A DNA stretch of 64,000 nucleotides from Polynucleobacter sp. MWH-UH19D. GTDB taxonomy: Bacteria; Pseudomonadota; Gammaproteobacteria; Burkholderiales; Burkholderiaceae. The stretch is taken from the NCBI RefSeq assembly GCF_040409795.1, contig NZ_CP099571.1, positions 372,001 through 436,000 on the forward strand, given 5' to 3'. The translations under genes were made by a program, and so were the position numbers. Positions 25,853 through 34,895 of this stretch are shown in pieces (within the stretch, counting starts at the first letter, position 1; each line of letters begins with the position of its first letter). The notes under the pieces are model-generated. The model saw only the letters and a program-made list of their open reading frames with translations. It ran no database searches and was not told the origin of the DNA.

Positions 25853-27037
25853 ATGAAGATTCGTCATCACATTTTTGCGGTAGCTGCTACTGCACTGCTT
25901 GCAACCGGTGCATATGCTGCCGATATTAAAGTTGGTGTTTCAGGTCCATTCACTGGCGGCTCATCCTCAATGGGTGTCAGCATGCGTGATGGTGTGCGCC
26001 TTGCAACAAAAGAGATTAATGCTGCTGGTGGTATTAACGGCAATAAAATCGTGCTAGTAGAGCGCGATGATGAGGCTAAAAATGAGCGCGGTGTGCAAAT
26101 CGCACAAGAGTTAATCAATAACGAAAAAGTTGTAGCAACTTTGGGATTTATTAATACTGGCGTTGCGTTGGCATCCCAGCGTTTCTACCAAGACGCTAAG
26201 ATTCCTGTGATCAACAACGTTGCAACAGGCACTTTGATTACTCGTCAGTTCCCTAATGCTCCAGAAAACTATGTTTTCCGTACTTCTGCAGCTGATAATA
26301 TTCAAGCCCCAATGATTGCAAAAGAGGCAGTTGAAAAGCGTGGCCTCAAGAAAGTAGCAATTTTGGCTGACTCTACTAACTACGGTCAGTTAGGTCGCGA
26401 AGATTTGGAAAAAGCATTGAAGGGTTATGGCGTGACTCCAGTTGCTACTGAGAAATTCAACATCGGTGACGTTGATATGACTTCTCAATTGCTCAAAGCT
26501 AAAAATGCTGGCGCTGAAGTTATTTTGACCTATGCAATCGGACCAGAGTTGGCACAAATTGCTAATGGTATGGGTAAGTTGGGCTGGAAGAAGCCAATGA
26601 TTGGTAGCTGGACATTGTCTATGGCTAGCTTTATTGATACCGCCGGCAAGAATGGTAACGGTGCTGTAATGCCTGAAACCTTTATTCAGCAACCTGCAAC
26701 TACTCCAAAGCGTAAAGCGTTTGTGGATGCCTATTTGAAAGATTTCAAACCAAAGAATGGCATCATCGCTTCCCCTGTATCTGCTGCTCAAGGTTACGAC
26801 TCAGTCTATTTGCTAGCTGCCGCAATTAAGCAAGCTAACAGCACAGAGGGACCAAAAATCTTGGCCGCTTTAGAGAATCTCAACACTCCAGTTGATGGTG
26901 TTGTCATGACCTATAACAAGCCATTTAGCAAAGCTGACCACGAAGCTATCAAGGCAAAAGACGTAGTGATGGGCGTTGTAGAAAATGGTCGCGTGGAATA
27001 TTTGCATGCTGAGGATGCAGTAGCGAAGAAGAAGTAA
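25853..27037 (+). CDS. livK: Branched-chain amino-acid/amide ABC transporter, periplasmic binding protein
   Basis: The 394-residue protein has a signal peptide ending near TGAYAAD (residue 23), then IKVGVSGPFTGGSSSMGVSMRDGVRLATKEINAAGGING, the opening of type I periplasmic-binding (Leu/Ile/Val-binding or amide/urea) proteins. The family is larger than classical LivK (~370). A GGAGA site precedes the ATG. It is followed by a strong terminator and then livH, livMG and livF. Ligand could be branched-chain amino acids, other amino acids or an amide. Confidence 0.9.
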   Translation: MKIRHHIFAVAATALLATGAYAADIKVGVSGPFTGGSSSMGVSMRDGVRLATKEINAAGGINGNKIVLVERDDEAKNERGVQIAQELINNEKVVATLGFINTGVALASQRFYQDAKIPVINNVATGTLITRQFPNAPENYVFRTSAADNIQAPMIAKEAVEKRGLKKVAILADSTNYGQLGREDLEKALKGYGVTPVATEKFNIGDVDMTSQLLKAKNAGAEVILTYAIGPELAQIANGMGKLGWKKPMIGSWTLSMASFIDTAGKNGNGAVMPETFIQQPATTPKRKAFVDAYLKDFKPKNGIIASPVSAAQGYDSVYLLAAAIKQANSTEGPKILAALENLNTPVDGVVMTYNKPFSKADHEAIKAKDVVMGVVENGRVEYLHAEDAVAKKK

Positions 27038-27097
27038 TGCTTCTGAGATTTGCAGGCAATAGAATCTTATTGCACTGCAACATTTGATATACCAAAG

Positions 27098-27123
27098 CGC
27101 CGCCCAAAAAGCGGCGTTTTGCT
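27098..27123 (+). terminator. Intrinsic terminator between livK and livH
   Basis: A CGCCGC/GCGGCG stem (27098-27103 with 27111-27116) closes a 7-nt loop and is followed by a T run. It should cap livK transcripts and lower transport-subunit expression relative to the binding protein. Confidence 0.75.
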
Positions 27124-27178
27124 TACAATGTCGGATTCGTCAATAAAACAGTAGTACTAATACATTTAGGCAGACACA

Positions 27179-28057
27179 ATGGACATGCTTGCACAAATCC
27201 TTTCAAGCGGAATCGCAGTGGGGATGATCTATGCGGTTATCGCTTTCGGTTTCCAGCTTACCTTCGCCACTTCTGGCACTTTGAACTTCGGCCAAGGCGA
27301 AGCTTTGATGTTGGGCGCACTAGTTGGTCTAACTTGTGTGGATACCTTTGGCATGAACTACTGGGCCATGATTCCTGTAGTGTGCTTATTTGGCATGATG
27401 CAAGGTAGTTTTGTAGAGTGGATCGGTGTACGCCCTGCAATCAAAATTAAATCCGAGTTTGGTTGGATTATGTCGACGATTGCGCTTGGTATTATTTTCA
27501 AGAACGTAGCAGAAAATATTTGGGGCCGTGATGCATTGCCGTTTCCAGCTCCTTTGCCAATGGAGCCAATGAATTTCCTTGGAGCAAATATTCTCCCTAT
27601 GGAAATTTTGGTGGTAGTTGGCGCATTAGTCATGATGTTGTTGGTGGAGTTCTTTAACCGCAAAACGATTTATGGCAAGGCGGTTGTGGCAACAGCAAAT
27701 GATCGTGATGCTGCTGGTTTGATGGGTATCAACACCAGCCAAGTAATTACTTTTTCCTATGCGCTGTCATCATTGACCGCTGCATTTGCAGGCGTATTGA
27801 TTGCACCGTTAACCTTAACTGGTGCAACCATGGGTGGTGCGCTCGGCTTGAAAGCATTTGCAGTGGCAATTATTGGTGGCCTCTCAAGCGGCCTTGGCAT
27901 TATTGTTGGCGGCCTTATCTTGGGAATTGTAGAAACCGCCACTGGCTTCTATGTATCAACTGGTTATAAAGATGTGCCAGGATTAATTTTGCTATTACTA
28001 GTATTGGCATACAAACCATCTGGCCTCTTTGGTAAATCTGCAATTAAGAAAGTTTAA
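27179..28057 (+). CDS. livH: Branched-chain amino-acid ABC transporter permease LivH
   Basis: The 292-residue membrane protein has the LivH-type features MIYAVIAFGFQLTFATSGTL, NFGQGEALMLGALVGL and GLMGINTSQVITFSYALSS, with about eight hydrophobic segments. It forms one half of the inner-membrane channel. It is 2 bp from the livM-livG fusion, so tightly coupled. Its first ATG (27179) follows the livK terminator by 55 bp. Confidence 0.9.
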   Translation: MDMLAQILSSGIAVGMIYAVIAFGFQLTFATSGTLNFGQGEALMLGALVGLTCVDTFGMNYWAMIPVVCLFGMMQGSFVEWIGVRPAIKIKSEFGWIMSTIALGIIFKNVAENIWGRDALPFPAPLPMEPMNFLGANILPMEILVVVGALVMMLLVEFFNRKTIYGKAVVATANDRDAAGLMGINTSQVITFSYALSSLTAAFAGVLIAPLTLTGATMGGALGLKAFAVAIIGGLSSGLGIIVGGLILGIVETATGFYVSTGYKDVPGLILLLLVLAYKPSGLFGKSAIKKV

Positions 28058-28059
28058 TA

Positions 28060-29985
28060 ATGAAGAAGTCTCTACTCCCTCTATTAATTGCGATTGCGGC
28101 ACTCTTTTGTTTGCCACTATTTATTCATAACCCGTACTACATTCACTTAGTTGAAACGATTCTGATCTACACCATCCTCTTGTTTGGTTTGGATATCGTA
28201 GTAGGTTATGTTGGTCAAGTGTCTTTGGGTCATGCTGCTTTATTTGGTATTGGCTCTTATACCGCTGGTGTTTTGTATTTCCACTTTGGTTGGACTATTT
28301 GGGGAACCTTGCCAGCATCCATCGTAATCACCTCGATTTTTGGGGGCATCTTGGCATTGCCAGCGCTAAAGGTAATTGGCCCTTATTTAGCGATGGTGAC
28401 CTTAGCTTTTGGAACGATTGCCCAGATTCTCATTAATGAAATGACCTGGATGACGGAAGGCCCATTGGGTATCAAGATTCCAAAGCCAGATCTCATGGGT
28501 GTTCCAATGACTAAGGCAGAATACTTCTGGTTAGTCTTGGCGGTTTTAGTAGCCTCTATGGTGGTAGTGGATCGCTTTGTGAAATCGCAAATTGGCCGTG
28601 CATTTGAAGCATTACGCGATAGCCCGATTGCTTGTGACTGTATGGGTGTTTCCGTATATCGCTTTAAGGTGATCGCATTTGTGATCAGCGCAGCCTTTGC
28701 TGGTTTGGCTGGTTGCTTATATGCGTATTCAGAGCAATACATTTCGCCAAACACCTATAACAATGAATTAGCAGTTCTTTTCTTGTTGGGCATCATCATG
28801 GGTGGCCGTAAGTCACGCCTAGGTGCATTGATTGGTGCAGCGATTATTGTGCTGTTACCGAAGTTATTGGACGACATTAACTTGTTCCGCATCGTTGCAT
28901 CGATTATTGCGATTGCTGTGGTGGTTGGTGCTGGTTTAGCACTCTCTAAGAAAGTAACCACTCCAAGACGTGTTGCTGTTCCAATTGCTGGTGTAGTCGG
29001 TTTAGCTGCATTCTCATTCTGGCTCAATACCATCTCTGACTGGCGCTTGAGTATTTTCGGCTTCATGATTTTGTTGGTGGTGTACTACTTGCAAAACGGT
29101 ATCGTTGGTTTTGCGAAGAGCTTCTATCAGTCGATTACTGGTAAAGCAAAAACTACTCGTGGCGGTGAAGTTGAGGCGGTGGATGATTCCATTAGCTTTA
29201 TTAGTGCTGTGGGAAGTCAAAACGCTGGCGTAGAACTCTTAAAGGTAGATGCTGTATTGATGCAGTTCGGTGGCCTGAAGGCGCTGAACAACGTTGACCT
29301 CAGCATTAAGCGTGGCACTATTCATGGCTTGATTGGCCCTAACGGCTCTGGTAAGAGCACCATGATGAACGTGCTCACTGGTATCTATGTGCCAACTGCA
29401 GGTAATGTTTTATATGCGGGCCAGAGTGTGGTTGGTAAGACCTCTTCTGATATTGCTTTGTCTGGCATTGCACGTACCTTCCAAAACGTACAACTGTTTG
29501 GCGAGATGACTGCTATTCAGAATATTTTGGTTGGCTTGCATCACACCTTCAAATCTAATATGTTGGAGATTGCTCTTGATCTACCACGTTACAAACGTGA
29601 ATCTGCAGAGGCTCATGCTCGTGCAATGGCTTTGCTCAAGTTCGTAGGTTTGGATGATTTGGCGAATGAAGAAGCGCGTAACTTGCCATACGGTAAACAG
29701 CGTTTGCTCGAAATTGCTCGTGCATTAGCGCTCGACCCAGAATTGCTGCTCTTAGATGAGCCAGCTGCTGGCTTAACAGCACCTGATATCAAAGAGCTCT
29801 TGCGTATTATTCGCAAGATTCGCGATAACGGCATTACCTTTATCTTGATTGAGCATCACATGGATGTGGTGATGTCAGTCTGCGATACCGTTTCTGTATT
29901 GGACTTTGGTCAGAAGATTGCAGAAGGTAAGCCAGCGGAAGTTCAGGCAAACGAGAAGGTGATTCATGCCTACTTGGGTACTTAA
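28060..29985 (+). CDS. livM: LivM-LivG fusion: permease plus ATPase
   Basis: The 641-residue protein joins two subunits. Residues 1-~330 are a LivM permease (LFGLDIVVGYVGQVSLGHAA, GPYLAMVTLAFGTIAQI, GRAFEALRDSPIACDCMGV) followed by extra hydrophobic segments to ~350 and a linker. Residues ~385-641 are a LivG ATPase: Walker A GPNGSGKST near 426-434, the LSGQ-equivalent NLPYGKQRLLEIARAL near 541-555, Walker B LLLLDEPAAGL near 562, and switch His in LIEHHMDVVM. Normal LivM and LivG are ~420 and ~255 residues. I see no stop or frameshift at the junction, so the fusion appears genuine. Such fusions are known in betaproteobacteria. Confidence 0.9.
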   Translation: MKKSLLPLLIAIAALFCLPLFIHNPYYIHLVETILIYTILLFGLDIVVGYVGQVSLGHAALFGIGSYTAGVLYFHFGWTIWGTLPASIVITSIFGGILALPALKVIGPYLAMVTLAFGTIAQILINEMTWMTEGPLGIKIPKPDLMGVPMTKAEYFWLVLAVLVASMVVVDRFVKSQIGRAFEALRDSPIACDCMGVSVYRFKVIAFVISAAFAGLAGCLYAYSEQYISPNTYNNELAVLFLLGIIMGGRKSRLGALIGAAIIVLLPKLLDDINLFRIVASIIAIAVVVGAGLALSKKVTTPRRVAVPIAGVVGLAAFSFWLNTISDWRLSIFGFMILLVVYYLQNGIVGFAKSFYQSITGKAKTTRGGEVEAVDDSISFISAVGSQNAGVELLKVDAVLMQFGGLKALNNVDLSIKRGTIHGLIGPNGSGKSTMMNVLTGIYVPTAGNVLYAGQSVVGKTSSDIALSGIARTFQNVQLFGEMTAIQNILVGLHHTFKSNMLEIALDLPRYKRESAEAHARAMALLKFVGLDDLANEEARNLPYGKQRLLEIARALALDPELLLLDEPAAGLTAPDIKELLRIIRKIRDNGITFILIEHHMDVVMSVCDTVSVLDFGQKIAEGKPAEVQANEKVIHAYLGT

Positions 29986-30015
29986 TCACTAGAACAATAT
30001 TGAACGGTAAATACC

Positions 30016-30744
30016 ATGTTATCTATTAAGAATCTTGAAGCAGGCTACGGAAAAGTTAAAGTTCTCCACGGCATCAATATTGATGTGCCTAAAGGGCAAG
30101 TGATTACTTTGATTGGCTCAAACGGCGCTGGAAAAACTACCACAATGCGTGCGATCACTGGCATGATTAAACCAACCGCTGGTGAGGTAAGTTTGGGTGG
30201 CGAAAAAATTGATGGTTACGACTCTCATAAAATCGCTCGTTTAGGTTTGGCTCATAGCCCAGAAGGTCGCCGCGTATTTACAACAATGTCGGTGACTGAC
30301 AATCTATTGCTTGGCGCATTTCCGCGATTTACAGGAAGCCGTCCAAAGGGTGACATTAAGAACGATCTAGAAAAAGCGCTAGAAATGTTCCCGCGCTTGA
30401 AAGAGCGTCGCAATCAATTGGCGGGTACTTTGTCTGGCGGTGAGCAGCAGATGTTGGCTATGGCTCGCGCAGTCATGTTGAATCCAGAAATCATTCTCTT
30501 GGATGAGCCTTCAATGGGCCTCGCACCAATTTTGGTGGAAGAGGTATTCAAAATCATTTCTAATCTGAAGTCTCAAGGTGTAACCATGTTGCTGGTTGAG
30601 CAGTTTGCAGCAGCAGCTTTGAATGTTGCTGACTATGGTTATGTATTAGAGAACGGCAAGATTGCGACTCATGGACCAGCAGCTAAGCTCAAGGATGATC
30701 CAGCCGTGAAGGCAGCCTACCTGGGTGGAGCAAGTAGTCACTGA
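30016..30744 (+). CDS. livF: Branched-chain amino-acid ABC transporter ATPase LivF
   Basis: The 242-residue ATPase has Walker A GSNGAGKTTT (residues 35-44), LSGGEQQMLAMARA near 139, Walker B IILLDEPSMGLAP near 160 and the LivF-typical PEGRRVFTTMSVTDNLLLGA. It pairs with the LivG domain of the fused protein to energise uptake. It is the last gene of the operon, followed by an intrinsic terminator. Confidence 0.93.
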   Translation: MLSIKNLEAGYGKVKVLHGINIDVPKGQVITLIGSNGAGKTTTMRAITGMIKPTAGEVSLGGEKIDGYDSHKIARLGLAHSPEGRRVFTTMSVTDNLLLGAFPRFTGSRPKGDIKNDLEKALEMFPRLKERRNQLAGTLSGGEQQMLAMARAVMLNPEIILLDEPSMGLAPILVEEVFKIISNLKSQGVTMLLVEQFAAAALNVADYGYVLENGKIATHGPAAKLKDDPAVKAAYLGGASSH

Positions 30745-30805
30745 GTTGTAACTTCATCGTAGTTGCTGTTCTTAAACCTAAAGCTTAAATAAAAAGCTAT
30801 CACGT

Positions 30806-30833
30806 AAAAAGCCCTTTCATAAGGGCTTTTTTC
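30806..30833 (+). terminator. Intrinsic terminator after livF (bidirectional)
   Basis: An 11-bp stem AAAAAGCCCTT/AAGGGCTTTTT around a TCAT loop is flanked by A and T runs, so it can serve livF and the convergent gene at 30863-31777. Confidence 0.85.
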
Positions 30834-30862
30834 ATATCAATTCAATTGTTCTTGTTGATTTA

Positions 30863-31777
30863 TTAATTCAACTGAAAGCCTACCTTGAGGATGTATTCAT
30901 TTACGGTATGGCTATCCCAAACGCGGGCATTAGAGCACTCTGCTTCGCCACCACCCATACAGGTGCCACCAGCGAGTTGATAACGCCATGCACCTGTGAC
31001 CCACCAGTCTTTAGCGGCATAGTGCAGATTAGGTCCGATAAATGTGGCGCGCTGGACTTGATTGCGTAAGTTGAGCTCAGAGTAGTCATTATGGAAGCGC
31101 GCTTCAACACCTGCTGACCATTTCGGGGCAAATCGATAACTGGCTCCAACTAAGATATCCAACATAGACTCTGGGACATTGCCGTTCTCAATAAATTTGA
31201 GGCGCTCATTAGCAACTACGATATTGCTGGCGACCACTAAGCGATCATCAATAAAGTTCGATTGCAGCAACAGGCGTGCCTCAATCTCATCTTTATTTCT
31301 TCCCCAACTGGGTTCAAGATAGAGCCCTACTCCAACAGGTGAAGTAACTGGATTCGTAATGCGATAGATGGCCTCTAGAGATCCGCCTTCGATTCCACTT
31401 CTTCTATAGGGTGTCGAAGGATCATGGGAGGAAGGAACGCCATAACCGCCAGTACATGTAGGGGCATCTTCACACGCTTCGGGATTGGTGTAATTTTGGT
31501 TGGCACTGGTGTAATACGAATTAATGTAGCCTGCAACTTGTAAATCATTGGTAAGGCCATACTCTAATTCTGTTCTGGCAGTCCAGGCGTCATATTTACC
31601 CGCAGCTTGTTGTTGATTCAGTTGCAGGCGCTGCTCGAATTCTAAAGTTCCCTTGGGCTGTAAATCGAGTGTGTAGATCCAGCCAAATACGCCTTCACCA
31701 GCATTTGCAAATGAGAAATGTAAGGCGGCAGCGAGAAAGAGGCTGAAGGCGAGTAATCTTTTGATAGTTAGTTTCAT
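30863..31777 (-). CDS. Outer-membrane beta-barrel-like protein (DUF6662-like)
   Basis: The 304-residue protein has a signal peptide ending near FANAGEG (residue ~27). The mature part has alternating amphipathic strands (YDAWTARTELEYGLTNDLQV, WSAGVEARFHND, KDWWVTGAWRYQLAGG) and ends VNEYILKVGFQLN, with terminal hydrophobic residues suiting a barrel strand. Two cysteine pairs lie in loops (CEDAPTC, and CMGGGEAEC). The start fits the DUF6662-type family, whose role is unknown. A Fur-like palindrome lies 82-96 bp upstream, hinting at iron or metal control. Function otherwise unknown. Confidence 0.7.
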   Translation of the reverse strand: MKLTIKRLLAFSLFLAAALHFSFANAGEGVFGWIYTLDLQPKGTLEFEQRLQLNQQQAAGKYDAWTARTELEYGLTNDLQVAGYINSYYTSANQNYTNPEACEDAPTCTGGYGVPSSHDPSTPYRRSGIEGGSLEAIYRITNPVTSPVGVGLYLEPSWGRNKDEIEARLLLQSNFIDDRLVVASNIVVANERLKFIENGNVPESMLDILVGASYRFAPKWSAGVEARFHNDYSELNLRNQVQRATFIGPNLHYAAKDWWVTGAWRYQLAGGTCMGGGEAECSNARVWDSHTVNEYILKVGFQLN

Positions 31778-31858
31778 AGAGGATCGTCATCTTTTTGAGA
31801 GTTGATTGAAAGTATTCGAATGGGTAATTCGAATTGGTTTCCAATATAGCAAATCAAA

Positions 31859-31873
31859 TAAGAATGATTCTCA
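31859..31873 (-). promoter_or_regulatory. Fur-box-like palindrome
   Basis: The sequence TAAGAATGATTCTCA is a nearly perfect inverted repeat around a central G and matches the 7-1-7 Fur core (TGATAATNATTATCA) at 11 to 12 of 14 positions. It lies 82-96 bp upstream of the outer-membrane protein gene and just upstream of a TATATT -10-like hexamer on that strand. Confidence 0.45.
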
Positions 31874-31992
31874 AATAGGTATAAGACCATTACTCAATAA
31901 ATGGCTACTTGAGTATGGGATTAGATTTAAAAAAGCAAACTATGCGCTGTCTATTTCGCTGTTTATTTCTATATGGCTTGTAAGATGAGGGG

Positions 31993-32238
31993 ATGAATTC
32001 GCAAGCGTTGGAAAAATTGGTTGTAATGAAAATGCCATTTGGTAAGCATGCGGGTCGTGCCATTGCCGACTTGCCAGGAAATTATTTGGCATGGTTTGCG
32101 CGTGAAGGATTTCCAAAGGGTGAGCTAGGGGAATTGCTCGAGTTAATGCACACGCTTGATCACAATGGCTTGCGTGGACTGTTGGCGCCTATAAAAAATT
32201 CATACACTGCGCAAAAATTACAAAACGTGCGCGATTAA
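31993..32238 (+). CDS. DUF3820 protein
   Basis: The 81-residue protein has the DUF3820 signature MPFGKHAGRAIADLPGNYLAWFAREGFPKG followed by LGELLELMHTLDHNGL. The family appears in many proteobacteria and has been described as a putative quorum-sensing-regulated virulence factor; its molecular role is unknown, and the fold resembles an exonuclease-associated domain. It converges on the nuclease gene with a 4-bp overlap. The ATG at 31993 is preceded by GAGGGG. Confidence 0.8.
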   Translation: MNSQALEKLVVMKMPFGKHAGRAIADLPGNYLAWFAREGFPKGELGELLELMHTLDHNGLRGLLAPIKNSYTAQKLQNVRD

Positions 32239-33326
32239 TTTGCTTTTGAGCGAACGATGACTGTTACGCGCTTGCGCTCATATGTGACCCCATCACTAGC
32301 TGGTGGACTGCTTTGACTGAGCTCAATTCCAATCTGAGTTTGCGTCTGGAGTTGACTAGCAATCAGCTTTGCTAGCTCAGCATTCTGATCATGTTGAACC
32401 TGAATGCTAGCTACTTTGCCTGCTCTGATGCTATTGAGAATGGCATTTATCTTCTCTGCTGAATAGGTATCAAAGAACACGGGATACCAACCACCTACTG
32501 AGTCTGTATTCTGCCCAGCCTTACCGGCGTTGTGCTTGGCTGGCGTTGGATTATTTTTGTTTAATTCAGATGGAATCGGTAGCTGAAAGTCGATACCTGT
32601 TTTATTCATCAATTCCGCATACGAAATCGGCGGAGTCATGAGAGCTTCATTGGTATTGTCAATCCAATAAGCCCATGCAGTATTTTTGCCAGGGTCATAA
32701 ACTAACTTATATAAATGCGTTGGTATCATGACATGACTTCTGCCAATGCTTCCTTGATTTCCGGTTGAGCCCGTGAAAACATAAATATCACCCGTGGCCC
32801 TTTTGGCGTAATGCCGCGTGGGCTCTTCAACATTTTTAGCCCAAATGCCCTGATTATTTTGTCGAGCCTGGGGCATCATATTAGCCAAGGAGAAGGACTG
32901 AGCCATTGCCCGTTCATTGCTCATATCGCCTGCTGGCGCATTATGACCTCGGTCATAGCCACTTCCCCGATAGTCAGAGAGTAGCGCCCTTTCAGTAAAC
33001 GGGAGTCTGGCTTCTTCATAGAACTGGTTGGTTCTTCTGGGGTGTGGCGCTGAAAACTGCTCCCGATTGAGCTTCTGTACAACATAGATCGGCTTTTTAT
33101 CTTGGGGAGAGTAGTAAACCGCAAAGCTATCAAAACAGAGATCTCGCCCTGCTTGGGGGCTTATAGGGATGCGCTGGTCTGGAAATAGGCTTTTGCACTC
33201 ATCAAAAAGGGCTAAAGCACTTAAAGGGTTCGCCAAGTAGCCAATGAGGGCGAGCAGACTTACTAAGCGAAAGAGCCGGAGTAAGGGGGCTTTGGAAAAT
33301 AGTTTGTGATTCCAGTTCATGAGCAT
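32235..33326 (-). CDS. Secreted DNA/RNA non-specific endonuclease (NUC1 family)
   Basis: The 363-residue protein begins with a hydrophobic N-terminal segment (LFRLVSLLALIGYLANPLSALA) that looks like a signal peptide. The catalytic domain carries the DRGH motif (YDRGHNAPAGDM, His128), FSLANMMPQ, and NNQGIWAKNVE (metal-binding Asn near 158, Glu167), the betabetaalpha-metal nuclease pattern of Serratia nuclease and NucA. After ~residue 260 it has a C-terminal region of unclear function ending RKRVTVIVRSKAN. Likely exported and used for nucleic-acid scavenging or biofilm DNA processing. The start ATG gives MLMNWNHK; the third-codon Met is equally possible. Confidence 0.85.
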   Translation of the reverse strand: MLMNWNHKLFSKAPLLRLFRLVSLLALIGYLANPLSALALFDECKSLFPDQRIPISPQAGRDLCFDSFAVYYSPQDKKPIYVVQKLNREQFSAPHPRRTNQFYEEARLPFTERALLSDYRGSGYDRGHNAPAGDMSNERAMAQSFSLANMMPQARQNNQGIWAKNVEEPTRHYAKRATGDIYVFTGSTGNQGSIGRSHVMIPTHLYKLVYDPGKNTAWAYWIDNTNEALMTPPISYAELMNKTGIDFQLPIPSELNKNNPTPAKHNAGKAGQNTDSVGGWYPVFFDTYSAEKINAILNSIRAGKVASIQVQHDQNAELAKLIASQLQTQTQIGIELSQSSPPASDGVTYERKRVTVIVRSKAN

Positions 33327-33816
33327 CAGTGTAGGGCCTTGGTCTACATCAGTCTTGGCATTCGCCCAATGGCTAGTATGAATTCATGAAATTTTTAGCT
33401 TGATTGCTAGGATTTTGCCCGCATATATAAGCATCTGATAGTGCTTTGCAGCAATATGGCTGGGATACTACCGGTAGAAAATATTAAGAGCTTTAATACT
33501 AGATGTATTGTTTTTGTGAGTAATTTTTGATTTCAGATAGCAAAAAAGTCTGAAATTTAGGAATTTTTTATAGAATGAAATTAGCCCCCGCTAACTTACA
33601 TAAGTAATTGATTTATATGGGTTAATTGATGATTTTAAGAGATATATTCGGGCTCACCCTTAATATCAAAACCAAAAGTTATTGAAATATTGTTCTTTAT
33701 TCTTGACTTGATATAAGAACCTTTTTAGGATGAGCCATGTTTTTAAATTATTGCGATGCAACATAAAACCAGTCAGTAAAAGTATTGTGGGTTTATAGGG
33801 TGTCGCAAACCAGTAA
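33327..33816. other. AT-rich intergenic region, 490 bp
   Basis: This divergent gap between the nuclease and the transglycosylase has no supported coding frame. It is richer in A+T than its neighbours from about 33400, with runs such as TATATAAGC and several TTTTT tracts. Promoters for both divergent genes must lie here, but no strong -35/-10 pair stands out. I saw no tRNA-like or clear terminator structure. Confidence 0.5.
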
Positions 33817-34800
33817 ATGAGTAAATGTGTAACGAACAATTTAACTGAGATGCAGAAGTCGCAACCAGCTATGCTGGCTGCAAAAGACCTGCTGGCCCAC
33901 GCTATGGCTCCGGTATACCGGGTCATCAATGGCCTACTGGTTGTTACGGTATTTATGGTGGTGGGACTATGGCTCTCTGGTAATGGTACCAATGCAGGCG
34001 CTTTTGACTTGGCCCGCATTTTGGTTCCAGACGAAGCACGCCATATTGTGTGGAGCAATGGTTTTGGCATGCTTGACCAATACAAGACTAATGAGCCTGC
34101 TGCCACCGCATCTGACACCGATATTGCTACGGTGATTTATCAAAAATCAGGGAATTATGCATCGGGCTTGCAGAGCGCTAAGCAACAAACGATTGCACTG
34201 CTGATGCCTTCAGTTGCCCAAGTTCAGGTGCGATCTATTTCTCATTTGGCAGATCGCATTCCAGCGGCGAAAGTTGATCCTGAAGCCTTAGATAGTAATT
34301 TGATGGGCTCTATTCAGAATCAGCGCGCAGTAGCAAATTTCTTTGAGAAAAAGTACAGCCTTGATCGCAGCAAGATTGAAGAGTATGTTTCAAACACGAT
34401 CTTGATTGCAAAAGAAGTTAATCTTGATCCTCTTTTGTTGCTTGCGGTGATTTCAGTTGAATCAAACTTCAATCCGAATACAAAGAGCCACGCTGGCGCT
34501 GAAGGTCTGATGCAGGTCATGACATCAGTACATCGAGAAAAATATGCCTTATATGGCGGAACCCAAGAGGCTGTGAAACCAGAAGTGAACATTCGGGTTG
34601 GCGCGTACATTCTGAAATACTTAATTGCTACTGCTGGTTCTTTGCGTAATGGTCTCAAATTCTATGTAGGCGCCGCTAACGCAGAAGATGATGGTGGTTA
34701 TGCTGATAAGGTGTTGGCAGAGCGCAATCGATTGATTGGTCTATGTCAAACCAAGTCTATGAATCGTCTGACCTTAAATGGAAAGCCTCTTCGTTCTTAA
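33817..34800 (+). CDS. Lytic transglycosylase (SLT domain), membrane anchored
   Basis: The 327-residue protein has one N-terminal membrane segment (INGLLVVTVFMVVGLWLSG) followed by a region without motifs and a C-terminal SLT domain. The latter contains VNLDPLLLLAVISVESNFNP with the catalytic Glu near residue 214, AGAEGLMQVM and NIRVGAYILKYLI. By family it cleaves the MurNAc-GlcNAc bond in peptidoglycan to give anhydromuropeptides, here from the periplasmic face. A later start at 33850 (MQKSQPAM) is also possible. The C-terminus is cysteine-containing and basic. A strong terminator follows. Confidence 0.85.
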   Translation: MSKCVTNNLTEMQKSQPAMLAAKDLLAHAMAPVYRVINGLLVVTVFMVVGLWLSGNGTNAGAFDLARILVPDEARHIVWSNGFGMLDQYKTNEPAATASDTDIATVIYQKSGNYASGLQSAKQQTIALLMPSVAQVQVRSISHLADRIPAAKVDPEALDSNLMGSIQNQRAVANFFEKKYSLDRSKIEEYVSNTILIAKEVNLDPLLLLAVISVESNFNPNTKSHAGAEGLMQVMTSVHREKYALYGGTQEAVKPEVNIRVGAYILKYLIATAGSLRNGLKFYVGAANAEDDGGYADKVLAERNRLIGLCQTKSMNRLTLNGKPLRS

Positions 34801-34834
34801 TTATTCAACTATTAAGGCGTAACGTAGATAAACA

Positions 34835-34859
34835 AAAAGCCACCTTCGGGTGGCTTTTG
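34835..34859 (+). terminator. Intrinsic terminator after the transglycosylase
   Basis: A stem AAAAAGCCACC/GGTGGCTTTT around a TTCG tetraloop with flanking A and T runs. It lies between convergent genes and can act on both strands. Confidence 0.85.
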
Positions 34860-34895
34860 TATTTTGAACTTTATCTTGAGTTATTTAGCGTAGCC

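Noticed and set aside
31806..31988. 60-codon frame upstream of the DUF3820 gene
   Set aside because: It covers the Fur-like site and promoter region of the opposite gene, has no good ribosome-binding site and no family features.
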